Positions 26,851 through 35,175 of a stretch of DNA of 64,000 nt are shown piece after piece; the first letter of the stretch is position 1; every line of letters starts with the position of its first letter. This DNA is from Salinigranum marinum (lineage in GTDB: Archaea > Halobacteriota > Halobacteria > Halobacteriales > Haloferacaceae). The notes beneath the pieces were generated by a model. The model saw only the letters and a program-made list of their open reading frames with translations. It did no database searches and had not been told where the DNA came from. A program made the translations under genes and the position numbers. The stretch covers positions 2,663,398 to 2,727,397 of the forward strand of contig NZ_CP100461.1 in assembly GCF_024228675.1 (NCBI RefSeq), given 5' to 3'.

Positions 26851-27240
26851 TCAGCGGTCGACGAGCGGTTCGACCGACACGTCGGCGTCGGCGAGGTACC
26901 CGCGGACGCGGTCGGCGAACGGGCCGCGGCCGGGCCAGTCGGCGTCGGCGTCGAGCCGGTCGGGGTCGCCGACGTAGACGGCGACCTCGCCGCCGTCGAT
27001 CAGGGGGAGCGAGACGCGGACGTACAGCCCGCTGTCGACGCCCCCGTGGGCGTCGAGCCGCTCGAGATCGTCGGTCCGGAGCAGGCGACCGGCCGCCCGA
27101 CCGCCGGGGGCGAGCGTGGGGTAGCGCCCCTCGACGATGTGGAGCCCGTGGAGGCGAGCGGGGCCGACGAAGGCGTACGAGTCGACCACCCGTGCGACCT
27201 GGTCGGGAGCGGTGAGCGTTCCGTAAACGAAGACGTCCAT
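26851..27240 (-). CDS. Gamma-glutamylcyclotransferase (AIG2)-like protein
   Basis: A 129-residue AIG2/GGACT-fold protein. It opens MDVFVYGTLTAPDQV with the conserved YGTL substrate-binding turn, followed by LHGLHIVEGRYPTLAPGG and GRLLRTDDLERLD, the typical family spacing. Members act as gamma-glutamylcyclotransferases or gamma-glutamylamine cyclotransferases, but many are uncharacterised; the substrate is not inferred here. The start at 27240 is where the fold begins. A short zinc-ribbon gene lies 47 bp upstream on the same strand. Confidence 0.8.
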   Translation of the reverse strand: MDVFVYGTLTAPDQVARVVDSYAFVGPARLHGLHIVEGRYPTLAPGGRAAGRLLRTDDLERLDAHGGVDSGLYVRVSLPLIDGGEVAVYVGDPDRLDADADWPGRGPFADRVRGYLADADVSVEPLVDR

Positions 27241-27287
27241 GCCGAAGTGAGGCGACGGGCGGACAAAAAGCCACAGCGGAGCGCCCG

Positions 27288-27464
27288 TCAGGTTTCGCTC
27301 ACGACGCTCCGGACGTCGGTCGCGCCGCACCCGGGACAGGAGACCTTCGCCATGTGTGACTCCTCACTCACGAACTGCTCGTTACACGACATACACAGAT
27401 ACGTGTACGACCGAGCGGTCGACTGTTCACCCAGGACCGATTTGAGCCGTCGGATAAGTGGCAT
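27288..27464 (-). CDS. Small zinc-ribbon protein
   Basis: A 58-residue protein with two CxxC knuckles: C24/C27 (YLCMSCNEQF) and C43/C46 (VSCPGCGATD), forming one zinc ribbon after a basic N-terminal helix (MPLIRRLKSVLGE). The ATG at 27464 is preferred to one 42 bp upstream because upstream residues are not ribbon-like. Haloarchaea encode many such miniproteins, some in regulation. No function can be assigned. It lies between the citrate synthase gene and the AIG2-like gene on the same strand. Confidence 0.7.
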   Translation of the reverse strand: MPLIRRLKSVLGEQSTARSYTYLCMSCNEQFVSEESHMAKVSCPGCGATDVRSVVSET

Positions 27465-27572
27465 GTAGTACCACACCCCGAAGCTCGGTTCGGTGTGCGC
27501 CAGCATAAACGACGGCGGGACTGAGGAGTGCCTGGTAGCCAGCTGAGCCGTATCGGGGGACGAGCGTGCCCG

Positions 27573-28718
27573 TTACCGCTCGTCGATCGGGACGAACGTC
27601 TGGTCCCGGGGTCCGACGTACCGGGCGCGCGGCCGGATGAGGCGGTTGTCCTCGTACTGTTCGAGCACGTGTGCGGCCCAGCCGGCGACGCGCGACATCG
27701 CGAAGATGGGCGTGTAGATGTCGATCGGGATGCCCATCTGGTAGTACGTCGAGGCAGAGTAGAAGTCGACGTTCGGCGCGATCCCCTTCTCCGTCTGCAT
27801 GAACTCCTCGACGGCGACCGAGTAGTCGTACCACTTCATGTCGCCGGCGGCCTCCGCGAGCGCCTCGCTCTGCTCGCCGAGGATCTTCGCGCGGGGGTCC
27901 TTGACGTTGTAGACGCGGTGGCCGAAGCCGGCGATGCGCCGGCCGTCGTCGAGCGCCGCTTCGACCCACTCGGTGGGGTCCATCCCGCTCTCGTCGACTT
28001 CGAGGAGCATCCGCATCACGTTCTGGTTGGCCCCGCCGTGGAGCGATCCCGCGAGCGTGCCCACCGCGGCGGTGAGCGCGGAGTACAGATCCGACAGCGT
28101 CGAGGCGGTGACCATCGCCGAGAACGTCGAGGCGTTGAGTCCGTGGTCGGCGTGGAGGACGAGCGCCTGGTCGAGCACGTCGGCGAGCACCTCGTCGGGG
28201 ACCTCGTCGTTGAGCATGTAGAGGAAGTTCGCCGCGTGCGAGAGGTCCTCGCGGGGTTCGATGGGGTCGTTGCCGTTTCGGAGGCGCTTGAACGCCGCCA
28301 GCGCGGTGGGGATCTTCGCCGTGGCCCGCCGGGCCTTGCGGATGTTGCGGTCGCGGTCGGTCACCGCGTCGGCGTCGAAGCCGGCCTCGTCGTCGCTCGC
28401 CGACAGCTGTGAGACGACAGTCCGGAGTGCGGCCATCGGGTTCTCGTCGGCGTCGGCGAGCGCCGCGATGGTGCGGTGGAGGTCGGCGTCGATCGACCGC
28501 TCGGCCGCCATCGCCGACGAGAACTCGTCGAGTTCGGCCGCCGTGGGAAGCGCCCCGTGCCAGAGGAGATAGACGACCTCCTCGTAGGAGGCGCTCTCGG
28601 CGAGATCCTCGATCGTGTAGCCACGGTAGACGAGTCTGCCCTCGTCACCGTCGATAAAGCTGAGTTCCGACTCCGCGACCAGGACGCCCTCCAGCCCCCG
28701 GTTCAGGTCGTCTGCCAT
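27573..28718 (-). CDS. citZ: Citrate synthase
   Basis: A 381-residue citrate synthase catalysing oxaloacetate plus acetyl-CoA to citrate, first step of the TCA cycle. Recognisable are the N-terminal SELSFIDGDEGRLVYRGYTI, the active-site histidine regions HADHGLNASTFSAM and GSLHGGANQNVM, GFGHRVYNVKDPRA and the C-terminal catalytic region VDFYSASTYYQMGIP. The length matches the short archaeal type I enzyme. It stands alone in an operon sense, with a 285-bp spacer to the divergent PhoU/RCK_C gene. Confidence 0.96.
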   Translation of the reverse strand: MADDLNRGLEGVLVAESELSFIDGDEGRLVYRGYTIEDLAESASYEEVVYLLWHGALPTAAELDEFSSAMAAERSIDADLHRTIAALADADENPMAALRTVVSQLSASDDEAGFDADAVTDRDRNIRKARRATAKIPTALAAFKRLRNGNDPIEPREDLSHAANFLYMLNDEVPDEVLADVLDQALVLHADHGLNASTFSAMVTASTLSDLYSALTAAVGTLAGSLHGGANQNVMRMLLEVDESGMDPTEWVEAALDDGRRIAGFGHRVYNVKDPRAKILGEQSEALAEAAGDMKWYDYSVAVEEFMQTEKGIAPNVDFYSASTYYQMGIPIDIYTPIFAMSRVAGWAAHVLEQYEDNRLIRPRARYVGPRDQTFVPIDER

Positions 28719-29004
28719 AGGGGCTGATTTCAGACCCGCTCAAAAAAGCGTTACCGTTCGGCCCGCTCCCCCCTCGGAGCCGATGTGGACGAACGTCCGA
28801 TTGTCGGACGAGCGGTGGACAGATCCATCGCGGTGAGCGGACAGAGCGATCGATCGTTGAGGACGCTCCTGGCCCCCCACGGGGGCGACGCGGACTGGCT
28901 GGGACGACAGCGACCGGGAGATCGGTGGGAGCGACGCCGAACGCGGCGGAGTTCGGCGCATTCGGCGGGTAACCCTTTTGCGTGCGGGGAGGATACGCGG
29001 TGGC

Positions 29005-30231
29005 ATGTACCCCGAGGACGTGGAGTACGAGCCGGTCAGCGTGAAGGCGGTGCTCGCGGAGATGAAAGACACCGCCGAACTGCTCATCGACCTCTCGTAC
29101 TCGGCGGTACTCCTCGGAAACGACGAGATCGCCCAGGAGGTGTTGGCGCTCGAAGAGCGGATGGACATCCTCCAACTGCAGGCGCGGATGAGCCTGTTGA
29201 TGGCCGCACGGAGCCCCGAAGACGCCGAGGAACTCGCGCCCGTCCTCGGGGTGGTCGGCGCGGCCGAGAAAATCTCGAACGCGGCGGGCGACATCGCCAA
29301 GATCGTCATCGAGGACATCGGTCTCCCGGAGGCGATCCGCTCGGCGCTCCCGGAGGCGACCGAGATCATCGTGCGGGTTCCCGTGGGCGTGGACTCGCCG
29401 TACGACGACCGGTCGCTCGGCGCGATCAACATGGAGACCGAGACGGGCGTCCGGGTCATCGCCATCCGGCGCGAGCAGGCGACGGGCAAGCGGCGGTGGA
29501 TCACGAACCCCGACCGCGAGAGCGTGCTCCAGTCCGGCGACATCCTCCTGCTCCGGGGGCCCGAAACCGGCCTCAGCGAGGTGTACGAACGCGCCAGCGG
29601 GACGCCGTACCAGGCGCTCGAAGCGCCCGAAGCACCCATCGACGACCTCGAACGCGCCGTCGACTCCATCGTGTTGATGAAAAACATGAGCGAACTCGCC
29701 GTCGATCTCGCGTACGGGGCCGTGCTCTTCGACAGCGAGGGCGTCGCCGAGGAGGTTGCCGAACTCGAAGCGGAGGTCGACGCACTCAAATCCCGGTTCG
29801 AGGCGTGGACGCTCCGGGCGGCCGCCCGGGTCGACGATCCGATCGCCCTCCGGGGGTTGATGCATCTCGCAGTCTCGACGGAGGTCATCTCCGACGCGGC
29901 GCTGGAGATCAGCGAAGGGGTGCTCCACGGACTGGCCGCTCATCCGGTCGTCGCCGCCGCCGTCAAGGAGTCCGACGAGGTCATCGTCCGGCTGACGCTC
30001 GTCCCCGGCGGCGACCTCGCGGGAACGACTATCGGCGACCAGATGGTCCAGACCGAGACGGGCATGCGTATCATCGCGGTCCGGCGGAGCGGGGCGACCG
30101 GCGACTGGGTCGTCCAGCCCGGCCCCGAAACCGAACTCAGGGGCGGGGACGTCATCATCGCCAAGGGGACCCGTGCGGGGGCGGTCAGGCTCGGCGAACG
30201 CGCCGGCGATCGGCCGGACGTCGGCGAGTGA
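29005..30231 (+). CDS. Tandem PhoU-RCK_C (TrkA-C) protein, potassium-transport type
   Basis: A 408-residue soluble protein built as a duplicated unit: a PhoU-like helical domain (~8-95; TAELLIDLSYSAVLLGNDEI), an RCK_C/TrkA-C domain (~110-190; LGAINMETETGVRVIAIRRE), then a second PhoU-like domain (~210-300; MSELAVDLAYGAVLFDSEGV) and a second RCK_C domain (~310-395; IGDQMVQTETGMRIIAVRRS). TrkA-C domains bind ligands that gate K+ channels or transporters. No membrane segment is present, so a separate channel partner is needed. The start at 29005 follows CCCTTTTGCG ~28 bp upstream. Confidence 0.85.
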   Translation: MYPEDVEYEPVSVKAVLAEMKDTAELLIDLSYSAVLLGNDEIAQEVLALEERMDILQLQARMSLLMAARSPEDAEELAPVLGVVGAAEKISNAAGDIAKIVIEDIGLPEAIRSALPEATEIIVRVPVGVDSPYDDRSLGAINMETETGVRVIAIRREQATGKRRWITNPDRESVLQSGDILLLRGPETGLSEVYERASGTPYQALEAPEAPIDDLERAVDSIVLMKNMSELAVDLAYGAVLFDSEGVAEEVAELEAEVDALKSRFEAWTLRAAARVDDPIALRGLMHLAVSTEVISDAALEISEGVLHGLAAHPVVAAAVKESDEVIVRLTLVPGGDLAGTTIGDQMVQTETGMRIIAVRRSGATGDWVVQPGPETELRGGDVIIAKGTRAGAVRLGERAGDRPDVGE

Positions 30232-30302
30232 GGCCGGGCCGATATGTCACTCGACCCGCCGTGACCTTCTGATAATTTTCAGATAGATGGACCGGTAAAC
30301 AA

Positions 30303-30310
30303 GTTTATTC
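30303..30310 (+). promoter_or_regulatory. Promoter of the HTH-10 regulator
   Basis: GTTTATTC is centred 27 bp before the ATG at 30333. Upstream, 30269-30282 is a near-perfect palindrome (CTGATAATTTTCAG), and ACTCC (30315-30319) can pair with GGAGT (30326-30330) right before the start, possibly masking the ribosome-binding site. These suggest operator control. Confidence 0.5.
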
Positions 30311-30332
30311 AGTTACTCCGCGTGAGGAGTAC

Positions 30333-30986
30333 ATGAGCATCGTCGCGGAGTTCACCATCGACGCCGAGCAGTTCCTGTTGGGGCGGGTGCTCCGCGCCGG
30401 AGGCGGAATGAACGTCGAGATCGAGCGGGTCGTCCCCGCCTCGAAGCGCGTCATGCCGTACGTCTGGGTCAGCGGCGGGGATCGAACGACGTTCGAAAAC
30501 GCCGTCAGGGGGAGCAACGGGGTGCGCGAACTGCTCCACCTCGACACCATCGGGGAGCGATCGCTGTACCGGATCGACTGGGACGAGACGGTCGAGAGCC
30601 TCATCTACGGGATGGTCGAGACGAACGCCACCATCCTCGAAGCGCACGGCCGCGACAACTGGCTCTTTCGCATTCGGTTCAACGACCACGAGTCGCTGTC
30701 GACGTTCAGCGACTACTGCCAGCGCCACGAGATCCGTCTCAACGTCCGCCGCGTACACAACCTCACCGCGGAGGAGTTGAACGACCGGCCGCTCGACCTC
30801 ACGGACGAACAGCGCGAGGCGATCGAACTCGCCCTCGAACGGGGCTACTTCGAGGTGCCCCGGCGCGCGACGCTCTCGGACCTCGCGGCTGAACTCGGCG
30901 TCTCCCAGCAGGCCATCTCCGAACGGCTCCGCCGGGGGACGAACAAGGTGATGCGGGCGCTCGTCGAGGGAACGTTCGGCTCCTGA
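30333..30986 (+). CDS. HTH-10 (bacterio-opsin activator type) transcription regulator
   Basis: A 217-residue regulator. The C-terminal quarter (LTDEQREAIELALERGYFEV, then LSDLAAELGVSQQAISERLR) is the HTH_10 DNA-binding domain of the Bat family. The N-terminal ~150 residues (sensor part: EFTIDAEQFLLGRVLRAGGG ... WLFRIRFNDHESLSTFSDYC) match the small single-sensor class in haloarchaea. Targets are unknown. A palindrome and a strong TATA box precede it, and it may be autoregulated. A small winged-helix-like gene follows 52 bp downstream. Confidence 0.88.
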   Translation: MSIVAEFTIDAEQFLLGRVLRAGGGMNVEIERVVPASKRVMPYVWVSGGDRTTFENAVRGSNGVRELLHLDTIGERSLYRIDWDETVESLIYGMVETNATILEAHGRDNWLFRIRFNDHESLSTFSDYCQRHEIRLNVRRVHNLTAEELNDRPLDLTDEQREAIELALERGYFEVPRRATLSDLAAELGVSQQAISERLRRGTNKVMRALVEGTFGS

Positions 30987-31038
30987 GAGCGTCCCGGACG
31001 GAATATAAGATCGGCATGAACTAACAAGCCGGAAGACT

Positions 31039-31392
31039 ATGCCGGTGAACGGAGTGCATCCCGGTATGGCGCGAACCAGCGGATCGAACGAGAGTGAAGA
31101 CTGTTTCGTCAGCGAGTTGGTCGGCTCCTCACAGCGACAGGAGGTGGTGTGGCATCTCGCCGACAACGGCGGGGCCACCGGGTTCGACGACCTCGTCGAC
31201 GCACTCAGCGACGGGCCGGAACGGACCATGACGGCCGTCCGACTCCACCACGTCCACCTCCCGAAGTTAGCGGCGACGGGAGCCGTCGACTGGGACCCCG
31301 GCGCGGACCACGTCCGACTGACCTCGCGGGCCCACCGAACGCTCGACGGCGTCGGCGAGAGTGAACTGTTCGACCGGGCCGCGAGCGACTGA
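31039..31392 (+). CDS. Winged-helix-like haloarchaeal regulator
   Basis: A 117-residue protein. Residues ~25-105 (LVGSSQRQEVVWHLADNGGA, then LHHVHLPKLAATGAVDWDPG and VRLTSRAHRTLDG) have the layout of an ArsR-like winged helix found in many haloarchaeal small regulators: a strand-helix-helix-wing with a recognition helix near TAVRLHHVHLPKL. The start at 31039 is taken because GAATATAAGA lies 34 bp upstream; an ATG at 31066 is the alternative. It follows the HTH-10 gene on the same strand. Confidence 0.65.
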   Translation: MPVNGVHPGMARTSGSNESEDCFVSELVGSSQRQEVVWHLADNGGATGFDDLVDALSDGPERTMTAVRLHHVHLPKLAATGAVDWDPGADHVRLTSRAHRTLDGVGESELFDRAASD

Positions 31393-31443
31393 AGGCGAGC
31401 CTGCGAGGGAGGCACGGAGTCGCGACAGCGAGAGCGACCGTGG

Positions 31444-31734
31444 TTACAGTTCCCGCGAGAGGCGGTACGCCGACGCGACGGTGAGCGCCGCGGTCACGAA
31501 CAGCGCCGTCGCCGACGCGAGGACGAACGCGAGGAGGAGGAACCACCCTTCGGGGCCGACCAGTGGGTACTGTCGCGTGCCGGCGAACGGGCCGAGGAGT
31601 TCGAACACGCGAAAGAGGTAGACCGCGACGGCGAATCCGACTCCGGTCAGCACGCCCAGCTTCGCGTTCCGCGGGACGTTTAGCGCCTGGACGAGACCGC
31701 CCGATGGGGGGCGGCTGGGTACCTCGTCGGTCAC
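31444..31734 (-). CDS. Haloarchaeal membrane protein, two helices
   Basis: A 96-residue protein starting at GTG (31734) chosen because TTTATCG lies 26 bp upstream, indicating a leaderless mRNA. Two transmembrane stretches: LGVLTGVGFAVAVYLFRVFE (~26-45) and WFLLLAFVLASATALFVTAA (~64-83). Segment GPFAGTRQYPLVGPEG lies between them, presumably outside. No function recognised. It is adjacent to, and read in the same direction as, the MFS transporter gene upstream. Confidence 0.65.
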   Translation of the reverse strand: MTDEVPSRPPSGGLVQALNVPRNAKLGVLTGVGFAVAVYLFRVFELLGPFAGTRQYPLVGPEGWFLLLAFVLASATALFVTAALTVASAYRLSREL

Positions 31735-31784
31735 GTGTCGACGGGAGGACGCGACCGATAAAGCGGCGTCGGTTTTCGCGGTGG

Positions 31785-33077
31785 CTACGTGTACGCCTCG
31801 AACTCCTCGCCCGCGAGGAGGAAGTAGCCGGTTCCGGCGAGTCCGACGGCCGTCGCGACGCCGAAGGCGACCGCCGGCGACCCCGCGTAGAGCCAGCCGC
31901 CGACCGCGGCGCTGGGGATCGTGACGGCGTTGCGGACGAGGTAGTACGAGCCGACGACTCTTCCACCAGTGTCGGCCTCGGCGGGGCCGACGATGAGCGC
32001 CTTGTGCGCCGGGAGTCCCGCGAAGCGGAGCCCCGAGAGCGCGAAGAGGACCGCGACGACGAGCGGGTCGGCAGGCGCGGAGATCAACAGGACGGGGAAG
32101 ACGGCGTACACCGAGAAGCCGAGCGCGACCACGGGTTTCAGGCCGACACGCTCGGCGAGTTTCGCGACCGGCACCATCGTCAGGAGGGCGATCGCCATCT
32201 CGATCGCGAGGAGGACGCCGAAGAAGGCGTCGGGCGAGAGTTGACCGACGACGGGGAGGGTGACCGAGACCGCGAGGAACTCCGTGACGACGATGACGAA
32301 GAAGACGTACACCATCCCGTTGGCGAACCGCACCAGGGTGTCGCCGACGAGCAACGGTCGGAGCGGCGCGGGGAGCGAGCGGAGGTCCGCGACGACCGTG
32401 TCCACCCCCTCGAAGGACTTGCCGAACGAGTCCGCAGAGGCGTCGTAGAGGAGGTGCTGGGCGACCGTCCCGACGACCCCGGCCGCCGCGGCGACCAGCA
32501 GGACGAGGCGGAAGCCGGCCTCGAACGCGAACCGTGTGAGGATCGCCGCGGCGGCGAGCGGGCCGAGGAGGAACGCCAGCCTCCGAACCGTTTCGGTCGA
32601 GGCGAAGCCGGTGGCCAACCTGCCGGGCGGGACGCTCTGTTTGACGACGGCGAACGTCGCGCCGAGGCCGAACGACTTCCACGCCTGCGAGAGAACGAGG
32701 CCGAGAAAGACGACGACGACGCCGACCGAGGTGGGACCGAGTTCGACGTCGGCGAGCGGACCGGCGGCGTACCAGACGACGAACCCGAGCGTGGAGGCGA
32801 GCCCGAACGCGGTGAGCGCCGCCCGGGAGCCGATTCGGTCGGAGACGGCACCGCCGGGGTAGGGGTAGACGGCGCTGATGAGGTTCCCGAAGCTCCCGTA
32901 CAGGCCGATCGCGAGGCTCCCGGCACCGACGACGCTCAGATACCGCGGCATGTACCGACCGGTCATCTGGAAGCCGAGGCTGAACGCGAACATGGCCACC
33001 GAGAGCACCAGGACGTCGCCGTCGAGCGCGAGGAACCGTCGGACCGTCCCCCGCACACTGGCGTCCGCGTCGGACAT
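31785..33077 (-). CDS. MFS transporter
   Basis: A 430-residue major facilitator family protein with about 12 hydrophobic segments. Motif A appears after TM2 as GGAVSDRIGSRAAL (residues ~75-88), the loop signature of the family, and a second partial copy after TM8 (VAKLAERVGLKPVV). The substrate is not predictable. CGTATTTCA ~28 bp upstream of the ATG at 33077 is a likely promoter. It converges with no gene and precedes a small two-TM protein 50 bp downstream on the same strand. Confidence 0.88.
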   Translation of the reverse strand: MSDADASVRGTVRRFLALDGDVLVLSVAMFAFSLGFQMTGRYMPRYLSVVGAGSLAIGLYGSFGNLISAVYPYPGGAVSDRIGSRAALTAFGLASTLGFVVWYAAGPLADVELGPTSVGVVVVFLGLVLSQAWKSFGLGATFAVVKQSVPPGRLATGFASTETVRRLAFLLGPLAAAAILTRFAFEAGFRLVLLVAAAAGVVGTVAQHLLYDASADSFGKSFEGVDTVVADLRSLPAPLRPLLVGDTLVRFANGMVYVFFVIVVTEFLAVSVTLPVVGQLSPDAFFGVLLAIEMAIALLTMVPVAKLAERVGLKPVVALGFSVYAVFPVLLISAPADPLVVAVLFALSGLRFAGLPAHKALIVGPAEADTGGRVVGSYYLVRNAVTIPSAAVGGWLYAGSPAVAFGVATAVGLAGTGYFLLAGEEFEAYT

Positions 33078-33165
33078 ACGCGACGGTACCGGTGGTGGTG
33101 TGAAATACGTCTCGGTGGCGGATACGGCCGGTTACGTTCGTCACGGGAGGGCTCGGGAGGCCCTG

Positions 33166-33810
33166 TTAGAGGTCGACCCACTCCGTCGGCGGCGTCGTCG
33201 GCAGGGACAGGCGCTGTTGCGGACGGGCGTGCTCGCGGAGGTCGACAAAGCCGTCGAACAGTCGGTCGAGCGGGAGGGTGGCGACGTCGACTCGCGGCCC
33301 GGGGTAGCGGTAGTGGCCCATCCCTCGGGCCCCGACGACCGCGTCGGTGGTCCGCCGGAGGAACCGTTCGACGGACGCGATGTCGTGGGTGGCGACGAGC
33401 GAGCCGAGTGACGGAATCGAGAGGCGGAGTTCCCCCCCGACGAGCGGCGTCGAGCGCGAGGCGAAGTCGTCGACGGCGCTGGAGACGGCACTGGCGAGCC
33501 CGCCGAGCGAGCCGAAGGAGTCGCACGCCACGCCGGTCGGTCGGTAGTCGAAGACGCGGACGGACGAGTCGTCGGCCGTGACGCCGGTCGGGAGCAACTC
33601 GGCGACCGGCGGGGCGTCGACCGTCCGGACGAGGATCCGCTTGCGTTCGACGTCGGGTGCGCCGAGCAGCCGCCGTGTGGCCCGGTTCGCCGTCGCGTCG
33701 GAGACGGTGCCCGTGACGAGCAGGTTACAGCCGCGTCGTTTGAGTCGCGGGAGCGTGTCTATCACCGCCGGCTCGCGCACCCCCCTCGCGGCTCGGCAGT
33801 CGTCGGACAT
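33166..33810 (-). CDS. Haloarchaeal RecA-like-fold relative, degenerate
   Basis: A 214-residue acidic/basic-balanced protein. The N-terminus RGCNLLVTGTVSDATANRAT occupies a P-loop position but lacks the GxxxxGK[ST] signature; later segments include SLGSLVATHDIASVERFLRR and a C-terminal LDRLFDGFVDLREHARPQQR. I infer the same broad haloarchaeal RecA/KaiC-like family as the gene at 14390-15082, with a different subfamily. The start ATG follows TTTATC at ~-26 in an AT-rich region shared with the divergent gene at 33957. No function can be assigned. Confidence 0.55.
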   Translation of the reverse strand: MSDDCRAARGVREPAVIDTLPRLKRRGCNLLVTGTVSDATANRATRRLLGAPDVERKRILVRTVDAPPVAELLPTGVTADDSSVRVFDYRPTGVACDSFGSLGGLASAVSSAVDDFASRSTPLVGGELRLSIPSLGSLVATHDIASVERFLRRTTDAVVGARGMGHYRYPGPRVDVATLPLDRLFDGFVDLREHARPQQRLSLPTTPPTEWVDL

Positions 33811-33956
33811 ATATTACAATACGATACGCAATGAGATAAATTTTGTTACACGGTTTATACTATGTGACCCGACGAGAAACGAATCCGGCGGCCGGGCGAC
33901 ATCGCTCGCCCGCCGGGACCGAACGCATAAAGAGGGGGCCGGACCAGTGTCCCATA

Positions 33957-34913
33957 ATGACGACACTGGGAAGCGCGAACGCGGCCCCCGGGGAGGTGGC
34001 GACGGGACGGCTCGAAGTCGGTGAGACGCGCGACGGGAGTCCGATCGGGCTTCCGGTCGCCGTCGTCAACGGAGCCGAGCCGGGAGATACGCTCTACGTG
34101 CAGGCGGTCAGTGACGGCGACGAACTCAACGGCGTCGGCGTCATCAGCCGCGTCGTGCCACGGCTCGATCCGACGGAACTCTCCGGAACGGTGCTCTTCG
34201 TCGGCATCGTCAACTACCACGCGTTCCAGGTCGCCCAGCACCGCAACCCCATCGACGACCGGAAAATGAACCGGACCTACCCCGGAGACCAGAACGGGAC
34301 CTCCTCGGAACGCATCACCCACGCGACGTTCCAGGCGGCCCGGCGCGCGGACCTCATTCTCGACCTCCACCAGGGATCGACGAGCCGGATGATCGACGAG
34401 ACGCGCGTCCGGTGTGGCTCGCGTCACCGCCTCTACCGCGAGTGTCTGCGGCTGGCGAAGACGTTCGACTGCGGCTACATCCTCGATCAGAAGGGGCCCG
34501 ACGGCCAGATCGCCCGCGCCGGCCCCGACGAGGGGATCCCGACGATCGACCCCGAACTCGGCGGGAGCGTCGGCTGGGACGAGACGAGCATCCAGCGGGG
34601 CGTCGACGGCGTGTTCAACGTCCTCCGCGGCTACGGCTTCCTCGACGGCACGGTCGACCCCGGCCCGCAGACCCGCGCGAAGGGGTTCGACCAGTACGGC
34701 TCGCCCAGCGGCGGACTCGTCCACTTCGAGAAGGAACTCACCGAGGAGGTCGAGATCGGCGACACCCTCTTTCGAGTGACCGATCCGTTCGGGACGCTGA
34801 AAGCGCGCGTCACGGCAGACAGTTCGGGTATCTTCTGGCGCACGCGGCGGCTCCCGCAGGTCGCCACCGGCGAGTACGTCTGCTCCGTCGGGACGAACAT
34901 CGATACCTACTGA
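33957..34913 (+). CDS. Succinylglutamate desuccinylase/aspartoacylase-family protein
   Basis: A 318-residue zinc hydrolase relative. The M14-like zinc motif is visible in HRNPIDDRKMNRTYPGDQNG and LILDLHQGSTSRM (H in LDLHQG is the usual second histidine position). The C-terminal segment (VEIGDTLFRVTDPFGTLKAR) is the beta-rich domain common to this family. Members deacylate amino-acid derivatives; the substrate is undetermined. The start at 33957 follows CATAAAGAG ~30 bp upstream. A hairpin with T-tract follows its stop. Confidence 0.85.
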   Translation: MTTLGSANAAPGEVATGRLEVGETRDGSPIGLPVAVVNGAEPGDTLYVQAVSDGDELNGVGVISRVVPRLDPTELSGTVLFVGIVNYHAFQVAQHRNPIDDRKMNRTYPGDQNGTSSERITHATFQAARRADLILDLHQGSTSRMIDETRVRCGSRHRLYRECLRLAKTFDCGYILDQKGPDGQIARAGPDEGIPTIDPELGGSVGWDETSIQRGVDGVFNVLRGYGFLDGTVDPGPQTRAKGFDQYGSPSGGLVHFEKELTEEVEIGDTLFRVTDPFGTLKARVTADSSGIFWRTRRLPQVATGEYVCSVGTNIDTY

Positions 34914-34918
34914 ACGAC

Positions 34919-34951
34919 TTTTTTTCCGGCGCACCACGGCCCTTCGGGCCG
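34919..34951 (+). terminator. Hairpin/T-tract terminator after the desuccinylase-like gene
   Basis: A run of seven T bases (34919-34925) just after the stop codon is followed by the perfect stem CGGCCC-TTC-GGGCCG (34937-34951) and an A-run at 34959-34966, so the block may end transcription from both sides. The spacer to the next gene (34967-35175) contains no other clear feature. Confidence 0.55.
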
Positions 34952-35175
34952 GTCGCGGCAAAAAAAGCTCGAGCAAAAACGTTCGTCCCCTGGTCGGCCG
35001 GTCGTGCCGCGAACAGCGACGCAGGAGCCTCGCAGCTCCCTGTCGGTCGTCGGAGAGTCGCTCCCATCGGCGCGTGGGAAGGGGCCGGCGACGGCAGCGA
35101 CCACGACGACCCCCCGTCGACGACGACCGAACCGTCCCGGAACACATTGGGCGCGGCGGCTCGAAGGGTCGGGTG

